Translations under genes and position numbers: made by a program | Notes under the pieces: model-generated | Databases searched by the model: none | The model's input: only the letters and a program-made list of their open reading frames with translations | Told to the model about the DNA's origin: nothing | Assembly (NCBI GenBank): GCA_947491315.1 | Contig: CANLII010000019.1 | Span: 1 to 47,037 of the forward strand | Direction of reading: 5' to 3' | Length of the DNA stretch: 47,037 bases | DNA from: Ignavibacteria bacterium | GTDB taxonomy: Bacteria; Bacteroidota; Ignavibacteria; Kapaibacteriales; UBA961 | Shown: piece after piece, positions 34,823 through 45,100 of the stretch | How positions within the stretch are numbered: position 1 is the stretch's first letter | Layout: every line of letters starts with the position of its first letter

Positions 34823-35712
34823 TTGGATCGCATAAATATCTTTCTCCTCTGGCAGTTGCGCAGTTAGGTTCAATTGAAGTAAAGGCGCGATTGATTGTGG
34901 AAGGATTCATGTCCGGCATGCATAAATCTCCATATCATGGCTTCAGTGTTGAATTTGCTGAGCATAGACAATATCATCCCGGTGATGATTTGCGATATTT
35001 AGATTGGAAAATTCTCGGGAAGACTAATCGATTTTACATTAAACAATTCGAGGAAGAAACGAATCTTCGATGCACTGTGATTATTGATACAAGTGCATCC
35101 ATGGGATATTCTTCGAAAGGAAATGTAACAAAGTTTGATTATGCTGCTTGTCTTGGTGCTGCTTTTGTGTATCTGATGATGAAACAGCAAGATGCGGCGG
35201 GTTTGGCTTTATATAATGATTCTATTGTTTCTTATCTTCCCGCAAAGAAAAAAACCTCATATCTTGGAGAAATACTCCGAGTTTTAGGTTCTGCGGTGCC
35301 ATCAAATATTACGGGTACTGCAAAGGCCTTGCATGAATTGGTGGAGCAATTGCCTAGACGAGGAATGGTGATCATCATCAGTGATTTTTTTGATGAGATG
35401 TCATCAATTATTCAAGCGATGAAACATTTCAGACATGATGGTCATGAAGTGTTGGCAATTCAGGTATTGGATCCTAGGGAAAAGGATTTCTCATTTGGAT
35501 TGGATGCAAATTTCCGGGACATTGAAACGGGAGAAGAAATGATTACGCAACCATATCATATCAAAAAAGCATATGCTGATGGATTTGCACGATTCATGTC
35601 TGAACTCAAGCATGAATGTCGAAGAAGGGGAGTGGAATATCTTCAAGTTGACACAAATCAGCCATATGAAATGGCGCTAAAGGAATATCTGTATAAAAGA
35701 GCAAATACATAA
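34819..35712 (+). CDS. DUF58 domain protein (von Willebrand A-like)
   Basis: The 297-residue protein is a DUF58 protein. It has the GMHKSPYHGFSVEFAEHRQYHPGDDLRYLDWK signature region near 33-63 and a MIDAS-like DTSAS at 90-94 in a vWA-like domain. DUF58 proteins are usually encoded next to a MoxR AAA+ ATPase and act in envelope or complex assembly; no MoxR gene is present here. Instead it overlaps the aminotransferase gene by 4 bp (ATGA), so the two are cotranslated. A terminator that serves the opposite gene follows. Cytoplasmic; no helix predicted. Confidence 0.9.
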   Translation: MIGSHKYLSPLAVAQLGSIEVKARLIVEGFMSGMHKSPYHGFSVEFAEHRQYHPGDDLRYLDWKILGKTNRFYIKQFEEETNLRCTVIIDTSASMGYSSKGNVTKFDYAACLGAAFVYLMMKQQDAAGLALYNDSIVSYLPAKKKTSYLGEILRVLGSAVPSNITGTAKALHELVEQLPRRGMVIIISDFFDEMSSIIQAMKHFRHDGHEVLAIQVLDPREKDFSFGLDANFRDIETGEEMITQPYHIKKAYADGFARFMSELKHECRRRGVEYLQVDTNQPYEMALKEYLYKRANT

Positions 35713-35737
35713 AAAAAAGTCCCGCAAGCGGGACTTT
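35712..35737 (-). terminator. Terminator after the TlpA-like gene
   Basis: Arms AAAGTCCCGC and GCGGGACTTT with a 2-nt loop; the T run is on the minus strand. It also lies just beyond the DUF58 stop. Confidence 0.8.
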
Positions 35738-35739
35738 AA

Positions 35740-36291
35740 CTACTTCTTCTTCATAGCTCTTAATATTGCATTTTTAAAATCTTCTTTGCTTCTGGCGCCA
35801 ATGATTTTTTCATTGACAGTGCCATCAGCATTGATAATAAACGTTGTTGGAATTGCCCCGATTCCATCATAAGCTTCAGCTACTTTGTCATTACCGATGA
35901 TGATTGGATAAGGAACGTTTTTTAAACGAACAAATTTACTGACGGTATTGAATGCCTGATCATCTCTGTCCATAGAAACACCAATTACGAGCAATTCATC
36001 TTCGGTGAATTCTTTCGATAATTCTATGATATCGGGAATTTCCTTTCTACATGGCGGACACCAAGTTGCCCAGAAATTCAGAAACATAACTTTACCTGCA
36101 CCAAATTGCAGGAGATTTACTTGTTTTGTTCCATCCTTCCATGTGAGATCGGCTGCTTTCCCCGCGCCAGATTTTGTGACTGATTCAACAGTATATACCC
36201 TGCCCGAAGCTGGAGTTTGGGCAATAATATCTGTATTTATCAAACAGATTAATGCTAAAAGGACATGCAATATGCCACGCAAATAATTCAT
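35740..36291 (-). CDS. TlpA-family secreted thiol-disulfide oxidoreductase
   Basis: The 183-residue protein has a signal peptide (about 1-24, ending IIAQ) and a TlpA/ResA thioredoxin fold. The active site WCPPC has C78 and C81, and the cis-Pro loop is GAIPTTF. Such proteins reduce disulfides in the periplasm, for cytochrome c maturation or cell-wall proteins. Its start shares one base with the stop of the anti-sigma gene, so it is cotranslated with a sigma/anti-sigma pair. That context suggests an envelope redox-stress response. Ends at a terminator. Confidence 0.9.
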   Translation of the reverse strand: MNYLRGILHVLLALICLINTDIIAQTPASGRVYTVESVTKSGAGKAADLTWKDGTKQVNLLQFGAGKVMFLNFWATWCPPCRKEIPDIIELSKEFTEDELLVIGVSMDRDDQAFNTVSKFVRLKNVPYPIIIGNDKVAEAYDGIGAIPTTFIINADGTVNEKIIGARSKEDFKNAILRAMKKK

Positions 36292-37196
36292 TATGTTTCC
36301 TTTACATGTAAGAGCGCCGACAATTGTTCCGTACGAAGGTCAGAAACCATCACACATAGATTTGGTCCCAATCTCCACAAAACCATTGTATTCGAAGCAC
36401 CGTTTTCTTTTTCCCAGTACCAGTCGGCTTTATTAACAATTTCCATTGCTCTGGGATTGACGCTGAGGGTTTGATTATCTACCAACCCTTCCGGCACTTC
36501 GTAGGCATAAATAATATGATCGCCAACTTTGTAAATGAAGTGAGCAAATGTTGTGCCTTTTTCTTGTGAAACAATGCCGCCGATGAGTTCGGCGTCAATT
36601 TTTGGATAATGAACAGTGTATTTTACGCCGTTTTCAGCAAAAAAACTAGATAATTTTTCCTGATTTGTAGTAATTATCTGCGGTTTGAGGTCACCATTTT
36701 TGTATGCACGAAATGAGGTGTACGTTTGAGAGCAAATATTATTTGATTCTGCATGTACAACTTTGAGCATTGAGGGATTTGGAGAAACCACTGATTCTGT
36801 CTGTACTTGCTCTGACATATACATATAACCCGCCATGAAAATGGCAAGCACTGTCGGAATTACAAATTTTGGGGAGAGCACGGAAACTATTGGATCGAGT
36901 GCATTCCAGAATGATTCAATGAATGAAACACTCTTTATTTGTTTAGGAGCTTGTAGTTGTTGAGCTCTGATTCCATTTACAATGGATAATCTGAGTTCTG
37001 CTGGTGCTTCTGTATGCAATGCTTCACTTCTATGATGAAGAATGTTTTTCATTGCCGTTTGAATGTAAAGTGCTACGGATAACTCGGGATCTGACTCAAG
37101 ACGGCTCTCTAGTTCTTGCTTGACCTTTGGATCGATATACTCACCGTCGGCCATTGCTGCAAGTAACTCCTCGAGATCTTTGGATGATTTTTTCAC
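36291..37196 (-). CDS. Putative membrane anti-sigma factor
   Basis: The 301-residue protein directly follows the ECF sigma gene (34 nt). It has an acidic N-terminal region (KKSSKDLEELLAAMADGEYIDP) typical of anti-sigma domains, a single membrane helix at about 111-128, and an extracytoplasmic domain of about 170 residues. The latter has two cysteines (SNNIC, PNLC) that might form a disulfide. It starts at GTG; the next ATG is 14 codons in. The role is inferred from gene order and topology, not from a clear family match. Confidence 0.7.
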   Translation of the reverse strand: MKKSSKDLEELLAAMADGEYIDPKVKQELESRLESDPELSVALYIQTAMKNILHHRSEALHTEAPAELRLSIVNGIRAQQLQAPKQIKSVSFIESFWNALDPIVSVLSPKFVIPTVLAIFMAGYMYMSEQVQTESVVSPNPSMLKVVHAESNNICSQTYTSFRAYKNGDLKPQIITTNQEKLSSFFAENGVKYTVHYPKIDAELIGGIVSQEKGTTFAHFIYKVGDHIIYAYEVPEGLVDNQTLSVNPRAMEIVNKADWYWEKENGASNTMVLWRLGPNLCVMVSDLRTEQLSALLHVKET

Positions 37197-37230
37197 GAGT
37201 CGTCAATAATTAATGGATAATAATAGTGTT

Positions 37231-37899
37231 TTATTCAAAATCTTTGGTGTCATAACCTCTTTGCTTGGCATATGCAAGCAATTGTGACGCGAGCATTTTA
37301 CGAGCTCGATGTAAACGGGAGCGAACCGTACCGATGGGACATTCGATGATTTCTGCGATTTCTTCATAAGTCATACCTTCCAAATCACAGAGGATTATGG
37401 CAGTTCTGAATGTCTCGGGAAGCGATTCCAATGCTGTGGATACTTCATCATCAAGAAGATTGTCAAAAATCTTTTTTTGCAAATCGGTAGAATCTGAAGA
37501 ATCGCTTCTGATGAGATCATAAAATTCTTCGATCACATCGTATTCCACAATATCGGGTTCTCTCTTGTCCTTTCTATATTGATTTATGTAGGTATTCTTC
37601 AAGATCCTAAATAACCATGCCTTGCAATTGGTTCCCCTTTCGAATTTATCGAAGAACCGAAAACCTTTCATAAAGGTTTCTTGTACAAGATCATTGGCAT
37701 CTTCTCTATTCCTACATAATCTAAGGGCAAAGCTATAGAGAGCATTCATGTGAGGAAGTGCTTCGCGTTCAAAGTCCGATTGCTTGGCGGCAATTGTATT
37801 CATAGGTGATTCTGTTGTTGCCGAAGGATATAAGTCTAAGTTATCGAACTTTTTCGCTTCCACAAAGCGCTCACCGGATATAATTGTCGAGTCATTCAT
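37231..37899 (-). CDS. ECF-type RNA polymerase sigma factor
   Basis: The 222-residue protein has sigma region 2 (about 50-112: LCRNREDANDLVQETFMKGF and FRILKNTYINQYRK) and region 4 (about 150-210: LPETFRTAIILCDLEGMTYEEIAE and GTVRSRLHRARKML). It lacks the sigma-3 domain, so it is ECF. The N-terminal ~30 residues are extra to the family; an internal ATG at 37803 is a possible alternative start. It heads a sigma/anti-sigma/TlpA transcript. Regulon unknown. Confidence 0.93.
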   Translation of the reverse strand: MNDSTIISGERFVEAKKFDNLDLYPSATTESPMNTIAAKQSDFEREALPHMNALYSFALRLCRNREDANDLVQETFMKGFRFFDKFERGTNCKAWLFRILKNTYINQYRKDKREPDIVEYDVIEEFYDLIRSDSSDSTDLQKKIFDNLLDDEVSTALESLPETFRTAIILCDLEGMTYEEIAEIIECPIGTVRSRLHRARKMLASQLLAYAKQRGYDTKDFE

Positions 37900-37960
37900 G
37901 GCTTAATTCCGAATTTGGTTCACGTATCATAATGAAAGAAGTAACTCTTCTTCCATATTT

Positions 37961-39148
37961 TCAACCGAACAGGCAACCTGATGACCCCGTCCAGGGTATT
38001 GTATTGTATCGAACGCCCATCATTGGACCTCGACCTGTCCTAGCGAGTGACATCACAGGAATGGGTAACTCTTCATGATCAGGCCAAATCAACATAATGC
38101 GTATTTCCACCTTATTCGCTCCATAAGGAGTTTCCACGCAATCTGCATAGTTGATTTTTTCTTGGAGCATGTATCCTGAGCGCTCATCCATTGGTATTAA
38201 ATCAATATCAGCATGCTTAGGATTCATATTCACACCTTTCCCAGCGAAAGAGAACAGAGGCTTTAATACGAAAGGTTCCAATGATTGTGGAATATCTCGT
38301 AGATCTGAGAGAAACATGGATTTGGGAATTGCATCATGCTTGATAAAAGGCAAAGATTGTTTACTTATTAAAAAATACCAATTGGGATGACCCGCCCATT
38401 CAATATTCAAGTCGTCTCTCCAGTCGAATGGCACTTTTGCAGATTTTTCGACTAATTCATCTGCAATTGCTCTATTGAAGATTCTGCGAATACGAACCCA
38501 TTTACCATTTCTTTGGTGATAGAGAGCAGTACCTTCTCTTTTTACTGATTCGATATCTGTGGTTTTCATCCCGGTCAATTGTTCAATCACGGAGAAATCA
38601 GGTCTGGTTTTTTGTTGTTCAGGTCTATATTCCAACAGACAAGTTTCTTCTGGTTCATGATCCCCAATAAGTGATTCTCGGAGAATTGTTGTATATGATT
38701 CCGTATTGATGAGTCCGGGAAAACCTGAATATTGTTCTAGACCATATTCTTTGCAAATACACTCAATAAAACGCAATTGATAACCAAATAGAGAAGGAAA
38801 ACCCTGTAATTCAACCACTTTTGGCTGGAATTCGCCATTATTGTCATGTGTGATTGCAAAATCAATAACGCTGAACAATGGTTTTTTTGATTGATTTGGC
38901 ACATTGAATGCATCCGGTATACCTGTCTTTGCAATGGCAAGATGTTTGGGATCAATGCAGGCTTTGATGATGTCAATAGCTGATTGCTCAAGTTTGAATT
39001 GCAAATCTTTCCCAATGAATATCGGCGTTTCAGCCACTCGGAATTCGATGGGAACTCCGCACGCTATATTGAGTTGTGTGAGAAAATGAGCATGTTTCGC
39101 ATCGCTGAACAACTCTGTATTAAAATAAGATTGCATATTTGGTATCAT
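37961..39148 (-). CDS. ATP-grasp-like protein of unknown function
   Basis: I do not recognise a named family. The 395-residue protein has features of an ATP-grasp enzyme: FVLKPLFSFAGKGV near 300-313 with a candidate ATP lysine, then YMLQEKINYADCVETPYG with Glu, and KVEIRIMLIWPD as a metal-site strand. An N-terminal VELQGFPSLFGYQ motif stands near 110-122. Circularly permuted ATP-grasp ligases such as glutathionylspermidine synthase relatives have a comparable pattern, but the resemblance is weak. It is a single gene, between a sigma gene on the same strand and acpS on the other. Confidence 0.6.
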   Translation of the reverse strand: MIPNMQSYFNTELFSDAKHAHFLTQLNIACGVPIEFRVAETPIFIGKDLQFKLEQSAIDIIKACIDPKHLAIAKTGIPDAFNVPNQSKKPLFSVIDFAITHDNNGEFQPKVVELQGFPSLFGYQLRFIECICKEYGLEQYSGFPGLINTESYTTILRESLIGDHEPEETCLLEYRPEQQKTRPDFSVIEQLTGMKTTDIESVKREGTALYHQRNGKWVRIRRIFNRAIADELVEKSAKVPFDWRDDLNIEWAGHPNWYFLISKQSLPFIKHDAIPKSMFLSDLRDIPQSLEPFVLKPLFSFAGKGVNMNPKHADIDLIPMDERSGYMLQEKINYADCVETPYGANKVEIRIMLIWPDHEELPIPVMSLARTGRGPMMGVRYNTIPWTGSSGCLFG

Positions 39149-39226
39149 TGCATCACTCCATCGATTTAATTCAACTTAGTGATTCCGTTTGATTTTTCCC
39201 TTCTCAAAGACTTCCTCTGTATTTCG

Positions 39227-39234
39227 TAGATTTG
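39227..39234 (+). promoter_or_regulatory. Candidate -7 box for acpS-lysC-PAP2
   Basis: TAGATTTG fits TAnnTTTG, 20 nt before the chosen acpS ATG, and puts the upstream in-frame start outside the transcript. The -33 element is unclear. Confidence 0.35.
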
Positions 39235-39254
39235 CACATTATGAGGCTTCATAC

Positions 39255-39671
39255 ATGATACTTGGAATAGGTACGGATATCGTTGACATTGTAAGAATTG
39301 AATCTGCGATGAATGAATATGGAGAAGCATTTGCAAGAAGAATCTTCACTCCTATTGAGCAGGCATATTGCGATGGTTATGTTCATGGAAAAATGGCTCA
39401 TTATGCCGCTCGTTTTGCCGTAAAAGAAGCTTTCAGCAAGGCAATTGGAACAGGTATCGCAAAGGGTTTTGCATTCAAAGATATCGGAGTCGTCAATGAA
39501 AAGGGCGGGAAACCGATGATTGTGTTATCAGGAGCAATGCTCGAGAAATGGGGAGCATACGCGATTCATGTGTCAATCTCGCATACAGATACTGTTGCCA
39601 TGGCAATTGTCATTATTGAGTCTGAGCATGGAGTATATCAATTGAATGATCTTCTGGAGAATAATCAATGA
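39255..39671 (+). CDS. acpS: Holo-[acyl-carrier-protein] synthase
   Basis: The 138-residue protein has the AcpS metal and CoA site: ILGIGTDIVDI with D8, and FAVKEAFSKAIGTG with the metal Glu. It transfers 4'-phosphopantetheine to ACP. The frame is open from 39189, but those 22 residues are not AcpS-like and the ATG at 39255 gives the family start. Its stop overlaps lysC by 4 bp. Confidence 0.95.
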   Translation: MILGIGTDIVDIVRIESAMNEYGEAFARRIFTPIEQAYCDGYVHGKMAHYAARFAVKEAFSKAIGTGIAKGFAFKDIGVVNEKGGKPMIVLSGAMLEKWGAYAIHVSISHTDTVAMAIVIIESEHGVYQLNDLLENNQ

Positions 39672-41011
39672 TAGTGATGAAATTCGGAGGGACATCCGTC
39701 CAAGATGCCGATGCAATGAGAAATGTATTATCGATCGCCCAAGAATATTCAGGTCACAAGATTCTCATTGTTTCTTCCGCATGTTCCGGCATAACGAGTG
39801 AATTGTTGTCAATTGCATCTGATTCAGTGTATTTGAGTGATGAAGATCGAATCCAGAGAATTCATGGAATCATCAAAAGGCATATTGATATTTGCATTGA
39901 ATTAGGATTGGGGCAAGACACCACAATGCAGATACAAGAAATAGGTACTCATGTACTGTCATATTGTGAAGGCATTGCATTGCTGGGCGAAAGTACTGAC
40001 CGCTTACAAGCTGCGATTGCTTCATGCGGTGAATTGTTTTCTACCAACATATTGACCGGATTATTGCGAGGTCATCTCAATGTTCAATGGTTTGATGCGC
40101 GAAAATCGATGAAGACTTATGACTTGCATTCTGGAGTGCAGGTACATATGCAACAAACATCATTGCTTTCCAATCAGCTTCTAAAGCCATTGTTTGAGCA
40201 ATATGATATTGTGATCACACAAGGATTTATTGGCTCTGATGATGATAATCGCACAACCACACTTGGTCGAGGCGGTTCAGATTATTCGGCGGCAATTTTT
40301 GGTGCTGTTTTGGAAGCACATGAAATCATCATTTGGACAGATGTGAGCGGGATTGCAAGTGCTGACCCTAGAGTGATTCCAAATGCACGATATATAGAAT
40401 GCATGAGTTTTGATGAAGCTCGCATGCTGTCTTTTTTTGGAGCAAAAGTATTACATCCCGAAACGATACTTCCTGCCCTGCAGAAAAACATCCCGGTGCA
40501 TGTGCGCAATACATTCAAGGCATCAGATAGGGGGACAACCATAACTCGCATGGGCGATGAACGAGCGAGCGGTATGAGATCAGTGATTGTACGGAAGCCT
40601 GTTTCATTTGTTCAAGTTCGAGCAACACAAGTTTCGAATGAACATTCAATGAGTGAATTGATGAAAGAATTGGAGCAATTGTCAGGATTGAAGCCCATGA
40701 TTTCGGTTATGATTGATTCATCTATTGGATTGATTTATGATGTTTCAATAAGTAAAATCGAAGAGTATATCAAGCATTTGGAAGGTGATAACAATGCTGA
40801 AATTGGGGAATATGCTTTGATAAGTGTTATTGGACCGAATTTCAGGAATTCCAATGCGAAGGAAGCCATCAAAAAATTTCATGAGATTATCCATAAAAAT
40901 GAAGAGTCACCAATAATATTCAGTGGAATTCAGAAGAATACGCTATCAGCTTTAGTGAATTCTGTTCATGTAGAGAATATTCTCAAAGCACTTCATGCTC
41001 ATTGCACATGA
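39668..41011 (+). CDS. lysC: Aspartate kinase, monofunctional
   Basis: The 447-residue protein begins with the KFGGTSV motif. It has the aspartate-binding TTTLGRGGSDYSA and the WTDVSGIASADPR segment, followed by two ACT-type regulatory modules (from about residue 310). It phosphorylates aspartate for lysine, methionine and threonine. There is no fused homoserine dehydrogenase. Feedback control by lysine or threonine is likely but unread. It lies between acpS and a PAP2 gene with 4 bp overlaps on both sides. Confidence 0.95.
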   Translation: MIVMKFGGTSVQDADAMRNVLSIAQEYSGHKILIVSSACSGITSELLSIASDSVYLSDEDRIQRIHGIIKRHIDICIELGLGQDTTMQIQEIGTHVLSYCEGIALLGESTDRLQAAIASCGELFSTNILTGLLRGHLNVQWFDARKSMKTYDLHSGVQVHMQQTSLLSNQLLKPLFEQYDIVITQGFIGSDDDNRTTTLGRGGSDYSAAIFGAVLEAHEIIIWTDVSGIASADPRVIPNARYIECMSFDEARMLSFFGAKVLHPETILPALQKNIPVHVRNTFKASDRGTTITRMGDERASGMRSVIVRKPVSFVQVRATQVSNEHSMSELMKELEQLSGLKPMISVMIDSSIGLIYDVSISKIEEYIKHLEGDNNAEIGEYALISVIGPNFRNSNAKEAIKKFHEIIHKNEESPIIFSGIQKNTLSALVNSVHVENILKALHAHCT

Positions 41012-41835
41012 GAATACTCAGATCATTCAGAATCTTCACATTCATAGTGAGTGTGTTTGCCTCAGTATTCACTTTGCATTCCTTCGAATCCGAAAGAGTT
41101 GATTCAATGCTGGTTAGTGATATTCAAAAGGGTTTGGATGACTTGTCTTATGTGGGCAATGAGATCATTTCAGCATCAAATTCATCGCTATTGACAGCCG
41201 GGATTGTACTGGGGACATCCATATCCCTTATGCCGTATGATGAGGACATGAGAAAAACTGCAGTAAGAAATTGGGGAGCAGTCGATGGTCCAGCCATTTC
41301 TTTTGCCAATGAATATGGTAACCTTTTGTATCCTGCCTTGGGAATAGTGGGCACTTATGGAATGGGACTTGTCTTAAAAGATGAATCCATGCGAGTATTC
41401 GCTAGAAAAACATGTGCTTCATTGCTTGTGGCTGGAGGAATTACAACAGTTCTCAAGTCCATGATTGGTAGAAGTAGGCCATTCACGAATCAAGGAAGTA
41501 GTCAATTCTCGCCATTCTCCATAGATGATGCACGATTGTCCTTCCCATCAGGTCATACAACGGTGTCATTTGTCATGAGCGCATCTCTCAGCAAAGTCAT
41601 AGATAGATGGTGGGCTGATGTTTTATTGTATGGGTTGGCAACAGGAACTGCTTATGCGCGCATGCACAATGACAGACATTGGCTTTCCGATACAGTATTG
41701 GGAGCAGCAATTGGATACTATGCAGTTCAATGGGTTCATGATTCAGATAAAGAATCTGGTTCGGTTGAAAAGGAAAATATGACAATCCTTCCATTGATTC
41801 AGCCATATTCGATTGGTTTGATGATTATATTTTAA
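41008..41835 (+). CDS. PAP2-family phosphatase with signal peptide
   Basis: The protein of about 275 residues has an N-terminal signal/anchor and three PAP2 motifs: KSMIGRSRPF, PSGHTTVSF and RMHNDRHWLSD. It hydrolyses lipid phosphates such as undecaprenyl pyrophosphate or phosphatidic acid at the membrane. An upstream TTG start is possible; the ATG at 41008 gives a 4 bp overlap with lysC. The C terminus ends in a beta-like stretch with Phe. Substrate unknown. Confidence 0.9.
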   Translation: MRILRSFRIFTFIVSVFASVFTLHSFESERVDSMLVSDIQKGLDDLSYVGNEIISASNSSLLTAGIVLGTSISLMPYDEDMRKTAVRNWGAVDGPAISFANEYGNLLYPALGIVGTYGMGLVLKDESMRVFARKTCASLLVAGGITTVLKSMIGRSRPFTNQGSSQFSPFSIDDARLSFPSGHTTVSFVMSASLSKVIDRWWADVLLYGLATGTAYARMHNDRHWLSDTVLGAAIGYYAVQWVHDSDKESGSVEKENMTILPLIQPYSIGLMIIF

Positions 41836-42138
41836 GTGTTTTTTATGGGGAAATTTCATTGGGTTGCAAATCTCATTTTTTTTAGTAATTTAACAATGTC
41901 ACCAAATCATAATATGAACCTATTTCATATTAATGAACCATATCCGGAAGAAAGTCCGGCCACTCAACAAATGAGCATCGAACGAGGGGTTTCGATTCAT
42001 TATCACAATTTGGGATGAGTATAGTCATTTATTTATATGACTTATTCTCACCTATTGCTGTTTATCCTCACCGATAAGCAGTATGAATAGGCTGTATCCC
42101 ACTTTCCTTTTTTCCTCATCATTACTCATGGAGTAAGT
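41836..42138. other. Leader/intergenic region before the SusC gene
   Basis: This 303-bp gap holds a weak promoter candidate (GTTG, 19 nt, TAATTTA near 41863-41892) and two small inverted repeats. These are AGTCAT/ATGACT at 42023-42042 and CTGTTTATC/GATAAGCAG at 42058-42081. A 60-codon GTG-start frame in it has no support. The hairpins may act in the susC leader. Confidence 0.45.
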
Positions 42139-45100
42139 ATGAAAAGATTGTTTTACTCTTCTCTCATTCTTGGTTTGATGCTGACTGTTCAGTTTGCATT
42201 TGCTCAGGAGAGGGTGGTTTCGGGTAAAGTGACAAATTCCAAGGGTGCTCCCTTGCCCGGTGCCACAATTATGGTGAAAGGTACCACATCTGGTGCCTTT
42301 GCAAAATTAGACGGAAAATTCAAAGTGACTGTTCCTCCAAATGGGAAAACACTGGTCTTTAAAATGTTAGGTATGAAAACCAAAGAAGTAGCTTTGGGTA
42401 GTTCGGAAAATGTTGATGTGACATTACAAGATGATGCCACACGAAGTGAAGATGTGGTTGTAACCGCAATTGGTATTGAGCAACAAAAGCGTTCCTTGAC
42501 TTATGCTACGCAACAAGTGGATGGAAGTGCATTGACTCAATCAAGAGAAGCAAATATCGTTGGCGGTTTGGCCGGTAAGATTGCCGGTGTCCAGGTGACA
42601 AATTCAACTGGTGCGGCAGGTGGTTCTTCGTATATCCGTATCAGAGGTGCATCTTCAATCACAGGTGATAATCAGCCATTGTTCGTTATTGATGGTATTC
42701 CTATTGACAATTCTCAATTGAATACCGAAAATTCATTGGGTGGAGTTGCTTATTCAAATCGTGCGGTTGACATCAACCCTGATGATATTGAATCAGTGAA
42801 TGTGTTGAAAGGTGCTGCCGCTACATCACTTTATGGTATTCGTGCTGCATCCGGTGCGATCATCATCACAACAAAGAAGGGCTTGTCAAGCTCAACAGTT
42901 GGTAGAATGAGTGCAACATTTTCAACATCCCTTGGTATTGATCAAGTAAACAAATTGCCTGAACATCAAACAAAATTTGGTCAAGGTTTAAGTGGTCAGA
43001 TTGGTTCTCCGATTGCTACACCAGCGAACCAGAAACCTCGCTCTTGGGGTGCAGCATTGGACACATTAAGATGGGTTGCGGATCCAACCTATATTTGGGA
43101 TAAGAATGGTAGAATAGTTGGTCAAAGTAACCCTGCTGCTGCAACAGGAACTCAAGTGACTCCATATGACAATCTTGGAGATTTCTTCCGCACAGGTTAT
43201 ACAACCACAAATGCATTTTCACTTTCCGGTGGAAGTACATCGTCAAACTTCTATCTATCTCTTTCAAACATGAATCAGTTAGGTGTAACTCCAAAGAATA
43301 CATTCGAGAGAACAACACTTCGTTTGTCAGGTGATCATGCATTTTCAACTGAATTAAAAGTATCCGGTTCTGTGAATTATACCAAATCCGGTGGAACGAG
43401 AATTCAGCAGGGTTCAAATATCTCAGGTGTAATGTTGGGTCTTCTTCGTACACCAATCACATTTGATAATGCAAATGGTGTTGATGGTGCAGAAAATTCA
43501 GAAGCATATCAATTTGCAGATGGAAATCAAAGAACATATCGCGGAATCTTTGGATTCGACAATCCATATTGGGTTGTGAACAATACTCCATTTACTGATG
43601 ATGTCAATCGCATTGTTGCTTATGCACAAGCAGATTATAAACCTGCAGATTGGATCAGCGTAATGTATCGTGTAGGTCAGGATTTCTATTCTGATCGCAG
43701 AAAGCAAATTTATGCAGTGAATTCCAATTCTTATGTGGCCGGTCGTATCATTGAAGATCAATATTTCAATAGTGATCTTACAAGTGATCTTATCGTGACA
43801 TTGCGTAAAGATTTCGATCAAGATTTGAAAGGAAGTTTGTTGCTTGGACAGAACATGTATTCCAAAAATTTGGAAAATCTTTATGCTACCGGTGATGATC
43901 TCGTGATTCCCGGTTTCTATAACATGTCCAATGCGCGTACTTTGAATCCGGGTCAATCACTTGTTTCAAAGCGCACATCCGCCCTCTATGCAGATGCAAG
44001 ATTGGAGTACAAGAATTATTTGTATTTGAATGCAACATTGAGAAATGAATGGTCAACCACATTGCCTGTTGCAAATAATTCATTCATGTTTGGATCGGGA
44101 AGTGTTGGTCTAGTTCTTTCAGAACTCATGGGGCCAAGCGAAGAAATCAATTTCTTAAAACTTCGCGCTTCCTATGCTTTGGTTGGTAAAGATGCTCCAA
44201 TCTATGCAACGCAAACACTTTTCACTAAGGCAGGTTTTGCTGATGGTTGGACAAATGGTATCACATTCCCATTCAATGGCAATGCAGGTTTCCAAATGTC
44301 AAGTTCTCTTGGCGCAGCTGATTTGAAGCCTGAAATGAAATCAGAAATCGAAATCGGTTTGGAAGGTAGATTGTTCAATAATTCCATCACATTTGATGTG
44401 AATTACTATGACAATACTTCAACAGATCAAATTTTTGCAGTTCCTGTTGCAGCATCAAGTGGATATACAAGCAAATTGATGAATGCAGGAAGTATCAAGA
44501 ATTCAGGTATTGAAGTTCAGCTTGGTGGTCGTCTTTTCGATATGGATGGATTTACTGCTGATTTGAATGTAAACTGGTCAAAGAATGTAAGTGAAGTTGT
44601 TTCTCTTGCTGAAGGCGTTGAGAATATCTATATCAATGGTTTCACAGGTTCACAAATTCGTGCAGTTGCAGGTAAACCCTATGGTACCATCTTTGGTGGA
44701 AAATGGGAAAGAGATGAACAAGGAAATCGTGTCATCGGAGCAAATGGTTATCCTGTTGTGAGTAGTGAAGAAGGTGAGCTTGGTAATATCAATCCTGATT
44801 GGATTGCAGGTACAAGACTTACTTTGGGTTATCAAGGTGTAACAGTTTCAGCATTGCTTGATATTAAATCAGGTGGTGTTATGTGGAATGGTACAAGAGG
44901 TGCTTTGGTTAATTATGGTGTTGCCAAAGAGACAGAAAACCGTGGAACTCTGACTGTATTCGAAGGAGTGCGTCAAGTGAATGGTACATGGGTTAAGAAT
45001 GACACAGCAGTTGCATTAAGTCAGGCATGGTATCTAGGGAATGGCGGAGGATTTGGTAATCAATCCGAAGACTTTATTGAAGATGCAAGTTATGTTCGTT

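Noticed and set aside
41836-42018. 60-codon frame upstream of susC
   Set aside because: It starts at GTG right after the PAP2 stop and shows no motif or conserved feature.
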